Shown: positions 33,898 to 43,468, counted from the stretch's first letter. The stretch: DNA of 64,000 nucleotides from JANQFV01 sp964468185 (GCA_964468185.1 CAYXTR010000024.1:1-64000), one strand, 5' to 3'. Notes: a model not told the origin generated them from the letters alone. Numbers and translations are program-made.

Positions 33898-35373
33898 ATG
33901 GTTGACAATCCGCATGACGCAAAGGTCGTCGGTCAGGGGCTCACGTATGATGACGTGCTGGTCGTGCCGCGACGGGCGAACGTTCACCCCCGTGAAATTG
34001 ATGTCAGTACGCAACTGACGCCGAAAATCCGCATCAACATTCCGCTCGTGTCGGCACCGATGGACACGGTCACCGAGAGCAGCCTGGCCATTGCGCTGGC
34101 GCAGGAGGGTGGCATCGGGATCATCCATCGGAACCTGTCGGTCGAAGAGCAGGCGCGGGAGGTACACAAGGTGAAGCGGTCCGAGAGCGGCGTGATCATC
34201 GACCCCGTGACTTTGCGTCCGGATGATTCGGTCGCCAAGGCGCAGGAGGTGATGCGGGTTCAGAATGTCAGCGGCATTCCGATTACGCACGAGGATGGCA
34301 CGCTGGTCGGGATCGTGACGCGGCGGGACATGAAGTTCCTTGAATCGGTGGAGAAGCGCATCGCCGACGTGATGACGCGTGAGAACCTGGTCAAGGCGCC
34401 ACCGGACACGACGCTGGATGATGCCGAGGCCATTCTCAAGCAGCACAAGGTGGAGAAGCTGCTGCTGGCGGACAAGGCTGGTCGGCTGGCGGGGCTGATT
34501 ACGATGCGTGATATCGAGCGGGCGCGGCTGTTTCCGCAGCGCTGCTCGGATGATCGCGGGCGGCTGCGGGTCGGGGCGGCGATTGGCGTGCATGATTACG
34601 AACGGGCGGCCGAGTTGATCCATGTGGACGCGGATGTGCTCGTGATCGACACGGCGCACGGTCATAGCGATGCCGTGGTCGAGACGATCCGCGCGGTTCG
34701 CAAGCAGCACGACATCGAGATTATTGCAGGCAATGTGGCGACGCGGCAGGGTTTGACAGACCTGATGGATGCGGGGGCGGACGCGATCAAGGTGGGCATT
34801 GGCCCGGGCGCGATCTGTACGACGCGCGTGGTGGCGGGTGCGGGTATTCCTCAGGTGACGGCGATTCTGCAATGTGCGGCGGCGGCGAATGTGCCGATCA
34901 TCGCGGACGGTGGCGTTCGCTATAGCGGCGACATTGTGAAGGCGATCGTGGCGGGGGCGTCGTGCGTGATGCTGGGGTCGCTGCTGGCGGGGCTGGATGA
35001 GTCGCCGGGGCAGCTTGTGTTGTGGAAGGGTCGGCGGTTTAAAGAGTACCGCGGGATGGGGTCATTGGCGGCGATGGCCCGCGGCAGTGCGGAGCGTTAC
35101 GGCCAAACTGCCGACCAGCCAAAGAAGATGGTGCCGGAAGGGGTTGAGGGGCGGGTGCCCTACCGCGGGAAGCTTGGCGAGTATGTGTATCAGCTCGTGG
35201 GCGGCCTGCGTCAGGGGATGGGTTACGCGGGGGCGCAGAACATCGACGAATTGCGACAGGAGGCCCGGTTCATCCAGGTCACACATGCGGGTATGATCGA
35301 GTCGCATCCGCACGACGTCACGATTACGAAGGAACCGACGAACTACGCGATCGAATATCAGACGGATGAATAA
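33898..35373 (+). CDS. guaB: Inosine-5'-monophosphate dehydrogenase
   Basis: Oxidises IMP to XMP with NAD, the first committed step to GMP. Catalytic Cys307 lies in GIGPGAICTTRVVAG. The two CBS domains sit at about 95-215 in the usual insertion. IAGNVATRQG, IADGGVRYSGDIVKA and the flap region EGVEGRVPYRGKL are present. Length 491 from MVDNPHD; a 12-residue longer in-frame start exists but is not conserved-looking. No clear ribosome binding site. The following lipoprotein gene overlaps its end by eight bases. Confidence 0.97.
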   Translation: MVDNPHDAKVVGQGLTYDDVLVVPRRANVHPREIDVSTQLTPKIRINIPLVSAPMDTVTESSLAIALAQEGGIGIIHRNLSVEEQAREVHKVKRSESGVIIDPVTLRPDDSVAKAQEVMRVQNVSGIPITHEDGTLVGIVTRRDMKFLESVEKRIADVMTRENLVKAPPDTTLDDAEAILKQHKVEKLLLADKAGRLAGLITMRDIERARLFPQRCSDDRGRLRVGAAIGVHDYERAAELIHVDADVLVIDTAHGHSDAVVETIRAVRKQHDIEIIAGNVATRQGLTDLMDAGADAIKVGIGPGAICTTRVVAGAGIPQVTAILQCAAAANVPIIADGGVRYSGDIVKAIVAGASCVMLGSLLAGLDESPGQLVLWKGRRFKEYRGMGSLAAMARGSAERYGQTADQPKKMVPEGVEGRVPYRGKLGEYVYQLVGGLRQGMGYAGAQNIDELRQEARFIQVTHAGMIESHPHDVTITKEPTNYAIEYQTDE

Positions 35374-35986
35374 CATGCTCACCAACTGCCGATTCGCGAC
35401 GTGCTTCACCGTCCTTGGTGCCCTGCTGCTTGCGCTGAGCTTCGGCTGTGCGCATCGGGCGCATCTGCCGAGTCACTATCAGGAGACGGGGCCGTCCACG
35501 CATCTGGATTGGGAATCGCCGACGGCCAAGGACGTGAAGGCGCGGTATGAACCGGCCGAGCCGCGCAGCCGCGATTGGGACGCCCACACGGTCTCGCCCG
35601 AGAGCGGCATCGTGTATCACTGGCCGCTCTACTTTGAGAATCCGTTTGTGGACAAAGGGCACGGCCGGACGGATGAGACGGATCCGCACAACGTGTACCG
35701 GCTGGGTTGGGAAAGCTGGGTGAACTTCCCGTACAACTACGCGCGGTTTACGGCGAATTGGCTGTTTCTGCCGGTGAGTGCGGTGGTCACGCCGCCGTGG
35801 ACGCTGATGGAGAGCGACGGCAAGGTGAGTCGGCAGGCGCTCGGCTATGACCACGATGCGACACCCACGCCGGATCCGGCGGCCGCACCGCCGGGTGCCG
35901 CGCCATGCACTCCGGATGATGACGACGATCACGAACTGGACGATGAGGCCGACGACGACACGGAGGAAGCGGCCTCGATCATCTGA
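35366..35986 (+). CDS. Putative lipoprotein of unknown function
   Basis: The N-terminus has a signal peptide and a lipobox-like LALSFGC, suggesting lipid anchoring. The mature part contains SGIVYHWPLYFENPFVDKGHG and NFPYNYARFTANWLFLPVSAVVTPPWTLME, strongly aromatic segments that recall planctomycete outer-membrane-associated proteins. The C-terminus is a highly acidic Asp/Glu tail. It overlaps guaB by eight bases (a second ATG at 35375 does not overlap the coding part). Function unknown; no catalytic motif seen. Confidence 0.7.
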   Translation: MNNMLTNCRFATCFTVLGALLLALSFGCAHRAHLPSHYQETGPSTHLDWESPTAKDVKARYEPAEPRSRDWDAHTVSPESGIVYHWPLYFENPFVDKGHGRTDETDPHNVYRLGWESWVNFPYNYARFTANWLFLPVSAVVTPPWTLMESDGKVSRQALGYDHDATPTPDPAAAPPGAAPCTPDDDDDHELDDEADDDTEEAASII

Positions 35987-36052
35987 CACCCCCCCCTGCT
36001 CCTCAGAACACCTCTGATTCGAGCCGCGGTGTGACTATGATCTGATTGGATC

Positions 36053-37234
36053 ATGTGTGCCGTGAGCGTGTCCAATGTGAGGCCGGCGGAACGTGGGCCG
36101 CTGGTATTCAGGACGGGCGGGCTGTTCATGCTCGTCGGGGTGTGGTTTGTGCTGCTGGGCCTGGCGCTCGCCGCGGGGGCGATCTTTCTCGCAACACTAC
36201 CTGAGGCAGAGGGGCCGCCGGTGTGGCTGCGCGTGATCCTGTTCCTCGTTGCAACCATGCCGCTGGCCGTCGCGGGGCTCGGCTTCTGGCTGACGTTTGG
36301 TGGTGAGAAGATCACGCTCGATGTGGACGGGCGGAAAGCACACATTCGTTATGGCCGCTGGTGGACGTGGAAGCGAGAGACGCGCGCGTTTGGCGATTTC
36401 TATGCGGTCGAGCTGCGGTGTCAGGCGATTCGTGTTGGCGTTGAGCACCGGGGCGGACCTCCCACGTACGTTATTCGACTGCTGTCCGGCGGCGGCGAGT
36501 TGGAGTTGGCGAATACGCGCAATTCACGCAAGGCGCGCGCCGTCGCCGAGCGCGTGGCGCGCTGCACGAGACTGCCGTTACACGATGACATCGACGGGGC
36601 GCGGGTCGTGCGTGCCGCGGATGCGCTTGATGAATCGCTGGCGGAGCGGGCCCGGCGACTGGGCGAGCAGGTGGAGTGGCGCCCGCCGCCGGGCAATCAC
36701 CGGATCGAGGTGCACCAATCGGGCGACGAGACGATCATCGATCTGCCGCAGCCGCACGGGAAGATGATCGTTGAGGGCGTGCTCAGCCTGCTGTTCCTGC
36801 TCGTGGTGTACGGCGGAACACTGGCCGGTGTCGCGTTTGTGCTGCGGAGTGTCCTGCGTGAGTGGAGTGTATTCGGTGACGGGAGTGGACTGGCTGCGGT
36901 CGTGTGGGCGGTGCCGCTTGTCCCGGTTCTTCATATCCTGATTCTCGGCGGCGTGCTGCTCATCGCGCGTGAGCGCATCGTCGTATCGCCGCGGCTGGTG
37001 AAACGCGTCTGGCGTTTGCCGGTCGGGTCCTGGACGCGGCGGATTCCGGCGGATGCGATCGAGGAGCTGCTCGACACTCGAGATGACGTGCTGATCCGGA
37101 CGGATCGCGGCACGTGCCGTTTGGAATTCGCGCTGGACAAGGTCGGTCGGCGGTGGCTGCGCGCGGCGTTGCGGTATTTGCTGGTAAAGGGCGGAGCTGG
37201 CGGAGCCGTGGTTTCTGAGGATGGCGGGCGCTGA
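36053..37234 (+). CDS. Membrane protein of unknown function
   Basis: Four hydrophobic helices are seen: FMLVGVWFVLLGLALAAGAIFL and VILFLVATMPLAVAGLGFWL near the N-terminus, and SLLFLLVVYGGTLAGVAFVL and PLVPVLHILILGGVLLI at about 245-305. Between them is a soluble domain with a PH-like look (GGEKITLDVDGRKAHIRYGRWWTWKRETR). A similar sequence recurs after helix 4 (ARERIVVSPRLVKRVWRLPVGSW), so it may be an internal duplication. No enzyme motif is seen. It is followed 170 bases later by another membrane protein. Confidence 0.7.
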   Translation: MCAVSVSNVRPAERGPLVFRTGGLFMLVGVWFVLLGLALAAGAIFLATLPEAEGPPVWLRVILFLVATMPLAVAGLGFWLTFGGEKITLDVDGRKAHIRYGRWWTWKRETRAFGDFYAVELRCQAIRVGVEHRGGPPTYVIRLLSGGGELELANTRNSRKARAVAERVARCTRLPLHDDIDGARVVRAADALDESLAERARRLGEQVEWRPPPGNHRIEVHQSGDETIIDLPQPHGKMIVEGVLSLLFLLVVYGGTLAGVAFVLRSVLREWSVFGDGSGLAAVVWAVPLVPVLHILILGGVLLIARERIVVSPRLVKRVWRLPVGSWTRRIPADAIEELLDTRDDVLIRTDRGTCRLEFALDKVGRRWLRAALRYLLVKGGAGGAVVSEDGGR

Positions 37235-37404
37235 AGAGCGCGTGCCGGCGGGGCAGGTCGCGAGCCGGGGCGGGTTGTCTTATGATTGGTGCGCATGAGA
37301 CGAGCGTGCACGTGAGTTTGGCGTGGCGTAGTTCCGCGTGATGACCGGGGTCTCCGGCGGCGCGGTGAGTTTGACAATGCAGTGAACAAGGGGTGACGGC
37401 GGGC

Positions 37405-38373
37405 ATGCCGCGTATTCTTCTTGGATTCTTGCGGCTGTTGATGTGGGCGGCGATTTGCGTGGCCTGCGTGGCGCTGGTGGGTGCTGTCGCTGGGCACATG
37501 TGGCCGTGGGCGGCGTTCGATCTGCTTGGACACCGCGTGGTCCTGATGCCCGGACATGTCTCCGTGGATCCCTGGTTTGTCACGTTTGAGTTGCCCTTTG
37601 CCACCGGAAGGAACACGCGATTTCGATGCGGTCCTCTGAACGTGTGGTGGATGGCGATTGGTGCGGCGTTCGTCGCAATTGTCCTACGTCGGCTCAGTCG
37701 GCCGCATTCTGCGCCGGGACACTGCATTTGCGGCTACGACCTGACCCGAAATGTCAGTGGGCGCTGTCCCGAGTGTGGCACGCCGGCAACCGCGACAGAA
37801 TCCGAAGGAAAGCGGCCTCTGGAAGACGGCGCGCCGCTGCCGGGATCCTGGTCGGCACGGGCACCGCAACTCCTGTGCTCGCGCGGCGGCATTCTCACGG
37901 CGATCATCATGGGGGCGTCGATCGTGATGATCATGACCGCCGCAACGGTCGAGATTCTCAATGCGCGGGCAGGCCACCCCCTACCGGCGAATGGACTGAG
38001 TTTGAACCAAAGCCGCTTCGGCAAATGGAGAGACCGCCCGTGGACCGATGAACAGAGCTGGCGGGCGACGTTCGGCCCGCGCAACGCCGCAGGAAATCCG
38101 ACGACGCGCGCGCTGACCGCGATTGAACAATTTACGATGCGCACGGACATCCGCGAGGCTCGCGCAGCCAATGCACTTCGCGGCGTTTTGCGCACTTGGG
38201 GACTTTTGCAGCACCTCCTGGTGTTGCTGGGGCTCGGGCTCGGTTGCTGGATCGTATTCTTCGAACGCGTGCCACGGTGGATGGAGCTGCTGGCGGCCGT
38301 CGGCGTCTGCGTCGCGCTCGTCGCCGGCGTGCTGATGATCCATCGCGGCTACTTCGATGTGCTCGGGTGGTGA
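37405..38373 (+). CDS. Membrane protein with planctomycete CxCGYDL zinc ribbon
   Basis: The N-terminal helix (LLMWAAICVACVALVGAVAG) and a second one near residue 80 precede a zinc-ribbon motif, CICGYDLTRNVSGRCPECG (Cys107, Cys109, Cys121, Cys124). This motif is common in uncharacterised membrane proteins of planctomycetes. Further helices are at about 175-198, 272-295 and 300-320. I chose the ATG at 37405; a GTG four codons earlier is possible. Function unknown. Confidence 0.72.
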   Translation: MPRILLGFLRLLMWAAICVACVALVGAVAGHMWPWAAFDLLGHRVVLMPGHVSVDPWFVTFELPFATGRNTRFRCGPLNVWWMAIGAAFVAIVLRRLSRPHSAPGHCICGYDLTRNVSGRCPECGTPATATESEGKRPLEDGAPLPGSWSARAPQLLCSRGGILTAIIMGASIVMIMTAATVEILNARAGHPLPANGLSLNQSRFGKWRDRPWTDEQSWRATFGPRNAAGNPTTRALTAIEQFTMRTDIREARAANALRGVLRTWGLLQHLLVLLGLGLGCWIVFFERVPRWMELLAAVGVCVALVAGVLMIHRGYFDVLGW

Positions 38374-38601
38374 AGGGCCGCGCGACCCGTGCGCGCTTAC
38401 GGCCGCGAAAATCGTCACAACCCATTGCACAACAGGGATTTCCGCCGATATACTTCTATCTGGAGCGATGGCTTCCCTGCGATTCGCTTTCGGCCGGCAC
38501 GGGCTGCTTGGCGTGTGGCGTCATGGGCCGTGGTCGGCGGAGGTGTTTCGGCGACGCCTTGCTCGTAAGCTCTTTGACATGATGGGTTTGTGAACACTCA
38601 T

Positions 38602-38956
38602 GGGGGCGATTGGCTTCGACCGGGCAGGTTGAGGTCTGAGTGGCGTGCCGAGGTTTCCAGGAGGCCTCGTAAAACACCTGGAACAACTTTTACGTGCCAA
38701 CAATGGCTACGCAATGGCTGCCTAGTAACTAGGCATCCCGTCGGACCGTGACGCCTGCTGGCGGCTCCCGGCGACAATTAGCAGGCTGGCCTGGCCGTTC
38801 CCGTCTGGCGGCGGCTGGGTAAGAAAAAGCCGGGCTCGGCCCGCGGATGACTTGTCGATCGGTCTGCTTCGGGCTCAGACACAAATTGGTCGACTACGCA
38901 CGTAGAGGCTCAGGCTGAAATGCTTCGGGACGGGGGTTCGATTCCCCCCGCCTCCA
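38602..38956 (+). ncRNA. ssrA: tmRNA (transfer-messenger RNA), tag ANNGYAMAA
   Basis: Rescues stalled ribosomes. The 5' GGGGGCG pairs with 3' CGCCTCC, with G3-U70 as in alanine acceptors. The conserved ATTGGCTTCGAC follows the 5' arm, and the T arm is GGGGG-TTCGATT-CCCCC. The resume codon GCC at 38696 starts a nine-residue tag, ANNGYAMAA, ended by TAG TAA, with the conserved A four bases before the resume codon. The stop lies in a hairpin, GCCTAG-TAA-CTAGGC. CCA is not encoded. The 3' end appears to be the integration target of the adjacent island. Confidence 0.95.
38932..38956. other. Probable attachment site (ssrA 3' end)
   Basis: The T arm and 3' acceptor of tmRNA are classic targets for tyrosine recombinases, and such a recombinase gene starts 222 bases beyond it. 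I found no second copy of this 25-base segment by eye in the rest of the window, so the other end of the element is not defined. Confidence 0.55.
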
Positions 38957-39178
38957 ATCAGTAAGTGCTTATCCATCAAGCACTTGCATCCCGCTGACCC
39001 CCCCACTACGGGAACTATAGCGGGAACTCGATTTCGGGCGGCGACCGAACAAAAGGCGAACACGCCTGAAATCCGCGGCCCCTTTCCGCCGCAACTCTCC
39101 TGGGAACACACACTCGATCAGGCGGCCCGCACCGCGGTCTTCGTGCGGGGCTGCTGCCCCGCGGAAAGGACGTGGGTG

Positions 39179-40375
39179 ATGGCCTGTTTGACCCGGGAGA
39201 AGGGCCGCTACTACCGCCTCCACTGGAAGTTCACCGTCAGCGCCGGTCCCCAGGCCGGCAAGTTGATGGAGGGCAGCCAGTATCTCGGTCGCTGCACCCG
39301 TGCGGCGGCCAAGGCGCGCCTGCGTGAGCTGGAGAGCTGGGAGGAAGCGGTCAAGGCCGGGCGGCATCTGCCCGACGGCGACTGGGAGGGGGTGTACGAA
39401 CTCTGGCTGCGCGAGAAGGCGCTCAGCTGCACGCCGCAGACGGTGCTGCGGGCCAGGCGCGTGCTGACGCTGTACGTGCGCTGGCGCAAGGCCAAGAAAC
39501 TGCCCTGCCTGCAGATCAGTGACCTGGCCTGCCGCCAGGACATCGTGCGCTGGCGGGACTACCGCCTCGATCACGAGGCCGGCCGCAAGACGGTGGCCAA
39601 TGACCTGGCGACGCTCTCGTCGCTGTTCCAGTGGTGCGTGTTCGAGAAGTTCCTCACCGAAAACCCGGTCGATCGCATCACGCGGCCGCGCTTCGTCAAC
39701 AAGAAAGAAGGCGTGCCGCTGACCCGCCAACAGGCCGGGCAGTGGCTGCGGTCGATCCAGCTGCGCAAGACACTCAAGGACCGTGGTCCGCGCTCGTGGG
39801 ACGAGGTCCGCCGCAAGCGGCAGCTGATCGTCTTCCTGCTCAACACCGGCCTACGCAACGGCGAGCTCTGCGCACTGAGCATCGAGGATCTCCGCGTCGA
39901 TGACGACGAGCAACTGCTGTACGTGATGGGCAAGGGCCAGAAGCAGCGCTGGGTGCCGCTCAACCGGGCGGCGCTGGCCGCCGTCCGGCTGCATCTGCGC
40001 CGTCGCGACAATCCCGCCCGCGGTCCCTTGTTCGTGACGCCGACCGCCGAGCGCTACAACGTGCGCCAGCTGGCTTCTGAGATTACTCAACTGGCCCCGA
40101 AGGGTGACGCGAAGCTCGACGTCAACCCCCACAACCTGCGGCACACGTTCGCAACCTGGCTGGCGCGTGCGACCTCAAACGTCTCGTTGGTGCAGAAGAT
40201 CCTCGGTCACGAGGACGTGAACACGACGCTGCGCTACTACGTGCACACCAGCGACTACGAACTGGCTGGGGCGACGGGGAATTTGCGTGGCCGCCGTGAC
40301 GGGCGCGCGGCCGCGGCTGCTCAAGAGGGTCGTGGTTTCAAGGTTATCCCGTTCCCGCAGCGGCACGTGGGGTGA
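39179..40375 (+). CDS. Tyrosine recombinase / phage-type integrase
   Basis: Catalyses site-specific integration and excision. The core-binding domain spans about 65-165, and the catalytic domain carries the conserved residues: Arg226 in LNTGLRNGELCAL, Lys near KGQKQRWVPL, HNLRH (His318, Arg321), LGH (His344) and the nucleophile in LRYYVH (Tyr354). Length 398 from the ATG preceded by GGAAAGGA. A TTG frame start 195 bases upstream is possible but not needed. Being next to the ssrA 3' end, it almost certainly mediates insertion there. Confidence 0.93.
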   Translation: MACLTREKGRYYRLHWKFTVSAGPQAGKLMEGSQYLGRCTRAAAKARLRELESWEEAVKAGRHLPDGDWEGVYELWLREKALSCTPQTVLRARRVLTLYVRWRKAKKLPCLQISDLACRQDIVRWRDYRLDHEAGRKTVANDLATLSSLFQWCVFEKFLTENPVDRITRPRFVNKKEGVPLTRQQAGQWLRSIQLRKTLKDRGPRSWDEVRRKRQLIVFLLNTGLRNGELCALSIEDLRVDDDEQLLYVMGKGQKQRWVPLNRAALAAVRLHLRRRDNPARGPLFVTPTAERYNVRQLASEITQLAPKGDAKLDVNPHNLRHTFATWLARATSNVSLVQKILGHEDVNTTLRYYVHTSDYELAGATGNLRGRRDGRAAAAAQEGRGFKVIPFPQRHVG

Positions 40376-40394
40376 GCCCAAAGCCCGCCCGTCA

Positions 40395-41177
40395 TCAGGC
40401 ACGCTGGCTCGGTGCAGCGACGTTATCCGTGTGTGATGCGTCCGGCGTTGGCTCCTCGGCCAGCAGTGAAACGGCGCCGAAAAAGCTCTCGGCGTAACTC
40501 TCGGCGCGCGTTCGTATGTAAGCGGGCAGAATCGCGGCCAAGGCAATCGCGGCGATCAGGACCGCGGTTGCCGTGACGGCGGTCACCACGGCGCTGATCC
40601 CGAACCAGACGGCGAGCCAGCATCCAGCCATGCTGATCACGGCGAACGTCAGCCAAATGGGACGAAGCCCCGCGAAGTTCCTGGCGAAGCCGTAGTCGGC
40701 GTTATGCACGCGCAGGCGATCGGCGTGCTCACTGTTGCGCAGCAGGTACCGGCACTTGCTGACGGCGTCGTTGATTACGCGATCTAGCTCATCGGTCGGA
40801 TCGGCGTGGTCGACGTGCGCCGCGATGTCCAAGCCGGTCAGCTTGCGAAGCTGCATGTACCAACGCTGACGCTGTTGCTTGGAACGCGTGTTGTCCGTGG
40901 GATGCAGCCAGCGATTGGTCGGCGAATCGAACGGCCATTGCGGCCAGAGCTGGCGCTGGATTTGATTCCCGGCGGCTGAAGCGACATGCGACAGCCCGAT
41001 CGCCACCACGGCCCCCGCCCCGACACCGGTCAGGAGCACATTAACCCAGCCCCCGAGCGGGCCGGCCGACGCAGCCGACAATGGCATCAGAAACAGCACG
41101 GTGAGCAGGGCCGGCGCGAAGCGCGCCTTACGTTCGTATCCGTCGCTAAGATTGGTGTACGACAACCAGTGCTTCAT
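40395..41177 (-). CDS. Four-helix membrane protein, putative effector of the E2-E1-JAB operon
   Basis: Hydrophobic helices at about 21-38 and 45-66, then a soluble stretch, then helices at 173-193 and 195-218. This 2+2 arrangement is like that of four-helix effectors described in nucleotide-dependent conflict systems (S-4TM), but I cannot confirm membership. The motif NADYGFARNFAGLRP before helix 3 and the W...SPTNRWLHPTDNTRSKQQRQRWY segment look family-conserved. Its ATG overlaps the stop of the E2-E1-JAB gene by four bases, so it is coupled to it. I infer that it acts at the membrane as killer or sensor; this is untested. Confidence 0.7.
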   Translation of the reverse strand: MKHWLSYTNLSDGYERKARFAPALLTVLFLMPLSAASAGPLGGWVNVLLTGVGAGAVVAIGLSHVASAAGNQIQRQLWPQWPFDSPTNRWLHPTDNTRSKQQRQRWYMQLRKLTGLDIAAHVDHADPTDELDRVINDAVSKCRYLLRNSEHADRLRVHNADYGFARNFAGLRPIWLTFAVISMAGCWLAVWFGISAVVTAVTATAVLIAAIALAAILPAYIRTRAESYAESFFGAVSLLAEEPTPDASHTDNVAAPSQRA

Positions 41178-43468
41178 GTTGGGACCTCAGCCGAGAGCGG
41201 CTCGGGTAGCGGTGCGTCCAGCGTCTCCACGAAAATGCGGGCGGAACCACCTTCGCCGGCAATCAGCATGACCGGCGGCTGTCCCTGGCCTGTCAGATGC
41301 TCCCGAATCCAGCCGAAGACCTGGCGATCGGCGTCACTGGGATCGGTGTTTTTTCCCTTAGGGTGCGAGTGCCACTCGCCCAAGTAGTCAAGGTGGCCCG
41401 CGGTTCGGGCGACGATTTCCTCGCGCGCCTGCCGGAGCCCGACCACGCCCCGGATGTACATGATGGGCCACTCGGCGCTGTCCGGTGGAGAGGGCAGCGC
41501 CAGCAGGACGTAGATCCGCCGGTGCTCATGGTCGACGCTGCCAATCAGGATGCCGCCGGTCTCGTTCGGCAGCCGCTGTTCGCGGTGTGTGCACACGGTC
41601 TTAAGGACCTCGCGGGCGACTGCCACGCGCCACAACCCATGCATCTGCGAGACGAACCGCTCCGGCTCGACATCGACGAGGGATGTTTCGCCGGTCTCAC
41701 CGTTGTGCCGCCAGATTCTTACGCAAGCCTGTTCCTCACACAACATACGCTGCACCGCCGCTGAACCGATGGCGGCGTGCACGGCGACGTGTGCTTGAGC
41801 CATACGGCTGGACACGTCACGGCAGGACACGCCGTACCGAAGCATACCATCACTGGTCTTCAGGTGGTCGGCCAGTTGTTCCGACGAGGCGAGTGCCCGG
41901 TAGTAGACCATCTCTAAATCGTCCAGGCGCACGGAACGTCGACCGTCCTCCGCCAGGAGTACCAGGTCGCCCCCGGACGGCGAGAGGAACAACGAGGCGC
42001 AGCGCGCGCCCCCGCTCCGCGCGGCAAGTTCGCGCCCCACGGGTATTGCGGCCGACATATCCAGAATCAGGTCAGCTTCGTCGAGGCGCTGCGCGACTTG
42101 TTCCGCCTGTTCGCCAGGCCTCAGTACGTCCACGGACAACGAAGTCGCGATCTCCGCATCATCGGCGACGGCGTTCATGCACGCCGCAACACAAACCGCC
42201 TTGTTGTGGCCGACCGCCATATCGCCAACCAGTGCATGCCGCGCTAGGTTGTGCGGCATCAGGGCATCATTGTCGACTATTGTCCACTGGCCGTACCCGG
42301 CCCGTGCCACGTTCATCGCCAGTTGTGAGCCGAGGGCGCCGGCACCGATCGCAACGATGCGCTTGGCGGTCCGTTCCGGGAGCCCGTTGGCCCAAGCCGC
42401 TTGCTGCCAGGTCAATCGCCGTACGACGTTGACCACTCCGATCTCGACGGTTGACCCGTCGCGCGTCGGATCCACATTCAGCGGCTGCCCGAGGGCATCA
42501 TCCGCGATTTCCCATGCGCCAATCGCGACGCCCACGGCTTCCAGGTTGTCGCAGCAGAGGAATCCCTTCAGCTCCGTCCATTCCACTTCGCCTTCCAGGT
42601 CGCGTTTTTTCGACAATCCCACAACGATCAGTGGTTTCAGCAGGCGCCGCACATTCGCAGGATTGCGGTACTCGCTAGGCAGCCTGCGGAGCTCGTCACG
42701 CAGCGTTTCGAGAAGGTCGAACTCCGGCCCATTGACCAGGGATGCCAACTCCGCCAGCGAGCTTGGCGTTTGGTGAATGACTCCGTGTGTCCTCGGCGGG
42801 CTGCTCATGTACATCGTCAGACAACAAAGCCCCCCCGCGAAAGCATCTTCATCCAAGGGGGCAGCAACGAGAACGCGCCCCTCCTTCCCGCCGACCAGCG
42901 CGAGACGCAGTACTTCGACCGTCGCGCGATCGTCGAGACCGAAGCCGGACCGGACGATCAGGTCGTAGCCATGCGAGAACATCAACGGCTCGAGCGATTG
43001 CCCATCCCCGTGTAAGGTGCCACACGCCGTCTCTGAGAGCCACCACCGTATGCGCTCGACGAAGCTCGCTCCGGTCCAACTCAGCCTGACGGCGTTCCAG
43101 GGCAAATCGTACAAGCACATGCTGCGGGGCAGGGCTTGGGCGCGCATGTTTAGGTGCGGCACGACGGGAAACTCGGCCCGTAGCAGCAACGCCTCGGGCG
43201 GAACCTCGTCGGAGCGGTCAAAGCAGGCTGCTACGCGTTCTCGGCGGCGCACGTCGTGGATCGGCAACTGCGGCCGTTCCACCTGCACGTCAAAGACGAC
43301 GATCTCGCTTCCTTCGTGCGACCGGCACTCGACCATTCCTGCGTACGTACAGGCGCTGTTGCTCAGGGCCGCCACGGTCTCCCGCGCCCGCGGTAGCGTC
43401 AATGCCGTTGCCGGGACAATCAAGCCGTCCAGAGGAACGAACTCACTCGCCACGTCTTCACCCCGCAC
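41174..43468 (-). CDS. E2-E1-JAB triple-domain fusion (ubiquitin-like conjugation/deconjugation)
   Basis: Residues about 1-170 resemble the prokaryotic E2-like domain, with a candidate catalytic Cys118 in LPRSMCLYDLPW and VRLSWTGASFVERIRWWL after it. Residues 365-600 are a ThiF/E1 adenylation domain: GAGALGS (375-381), VDND (398-401), Asn408/Arg410, Lys423, and a candidate thioester Cys549 in GVSCRDVSS. Residues 605-755 are a JAB/MPN metalloprotease with NETGGILIG (Glu636), HSH (700-702) and PSDAD (Ser711, Asp714). In type II CBASS these functions are split between Cap2 (E2-E1) and Cap3 (JAB). It starts with a GTG, 11 bases before the end of the MBL gene, and overlaps the 4TM gene. Confidence 0.85.
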   Translation of the reverse strand: MRGEDVASEFVPLDGLIVPATALTLPRARETVAALSNSACTYAGMVECRSHEGSEIVVFDVQVERPQLPIHDVRRRERVAACFDRSDEVPPEALLLRAEFPVVPHLNMRAQALPRSMCLYDLPWNAVRLSWTGASFVERIRWWLSETACGTLHGDGQSLEPLMFSHGYDLIVRSGFGLDDRATVEVLRLALVGGKEGRVLVAAPLDEDAFAGGLCCLTMYMSSPPRTHGVIHQTPSSLAELASLVNGPEFDLLETLRDELRRLPSEYRNPANVRRLLKPLIVVGLSKKRDLEGEVEWTELKGFLCCDNLEAVGVAIGAWEIADDALGQPLNVDPTRDGSTVEIGVVNVVRRLTWQQAAWANGLPERTAKRIVAIGAGALGSQLAMNVARAGYGQWTIVDNDALMPHNLARHALVGDMAVGHNKAVCVAACMNAVADDAEIATSLSVDVLRPGEQAEQVAQRLDEADLILDMSAAIPVGRELAARSGGARCASLFLSPSGGDLVLLAEDGRRSVRLDDLEMVYYRALASSEQLADHLKTSDGMLRYGVSCRDVSSRMAQAHVAVHAAIGSAAVQRMLCEEQACVRIWRHNGETGETSLVDVEPERFVSQMHGLWRVAVAREVLKTVCTHREQRLPNETGGILIGSVDHEHRRIYVLLALPSPPDSAEWPIMYIRGVVGLRQAREEIVARTAGHLDYLGEWHSHPKGKNTDPSDADRQVFGWIREHLTGQGQPPVMLIAGEGGSARIFVETLDAPLPEPLSAEVPT

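Noticed and set aside
38574..38579. TTGACA as a -35 box for ssrA
   Set aside because: It lies only 28 bases before the mature 5' end and no -10 element fits at 17-base spacing.
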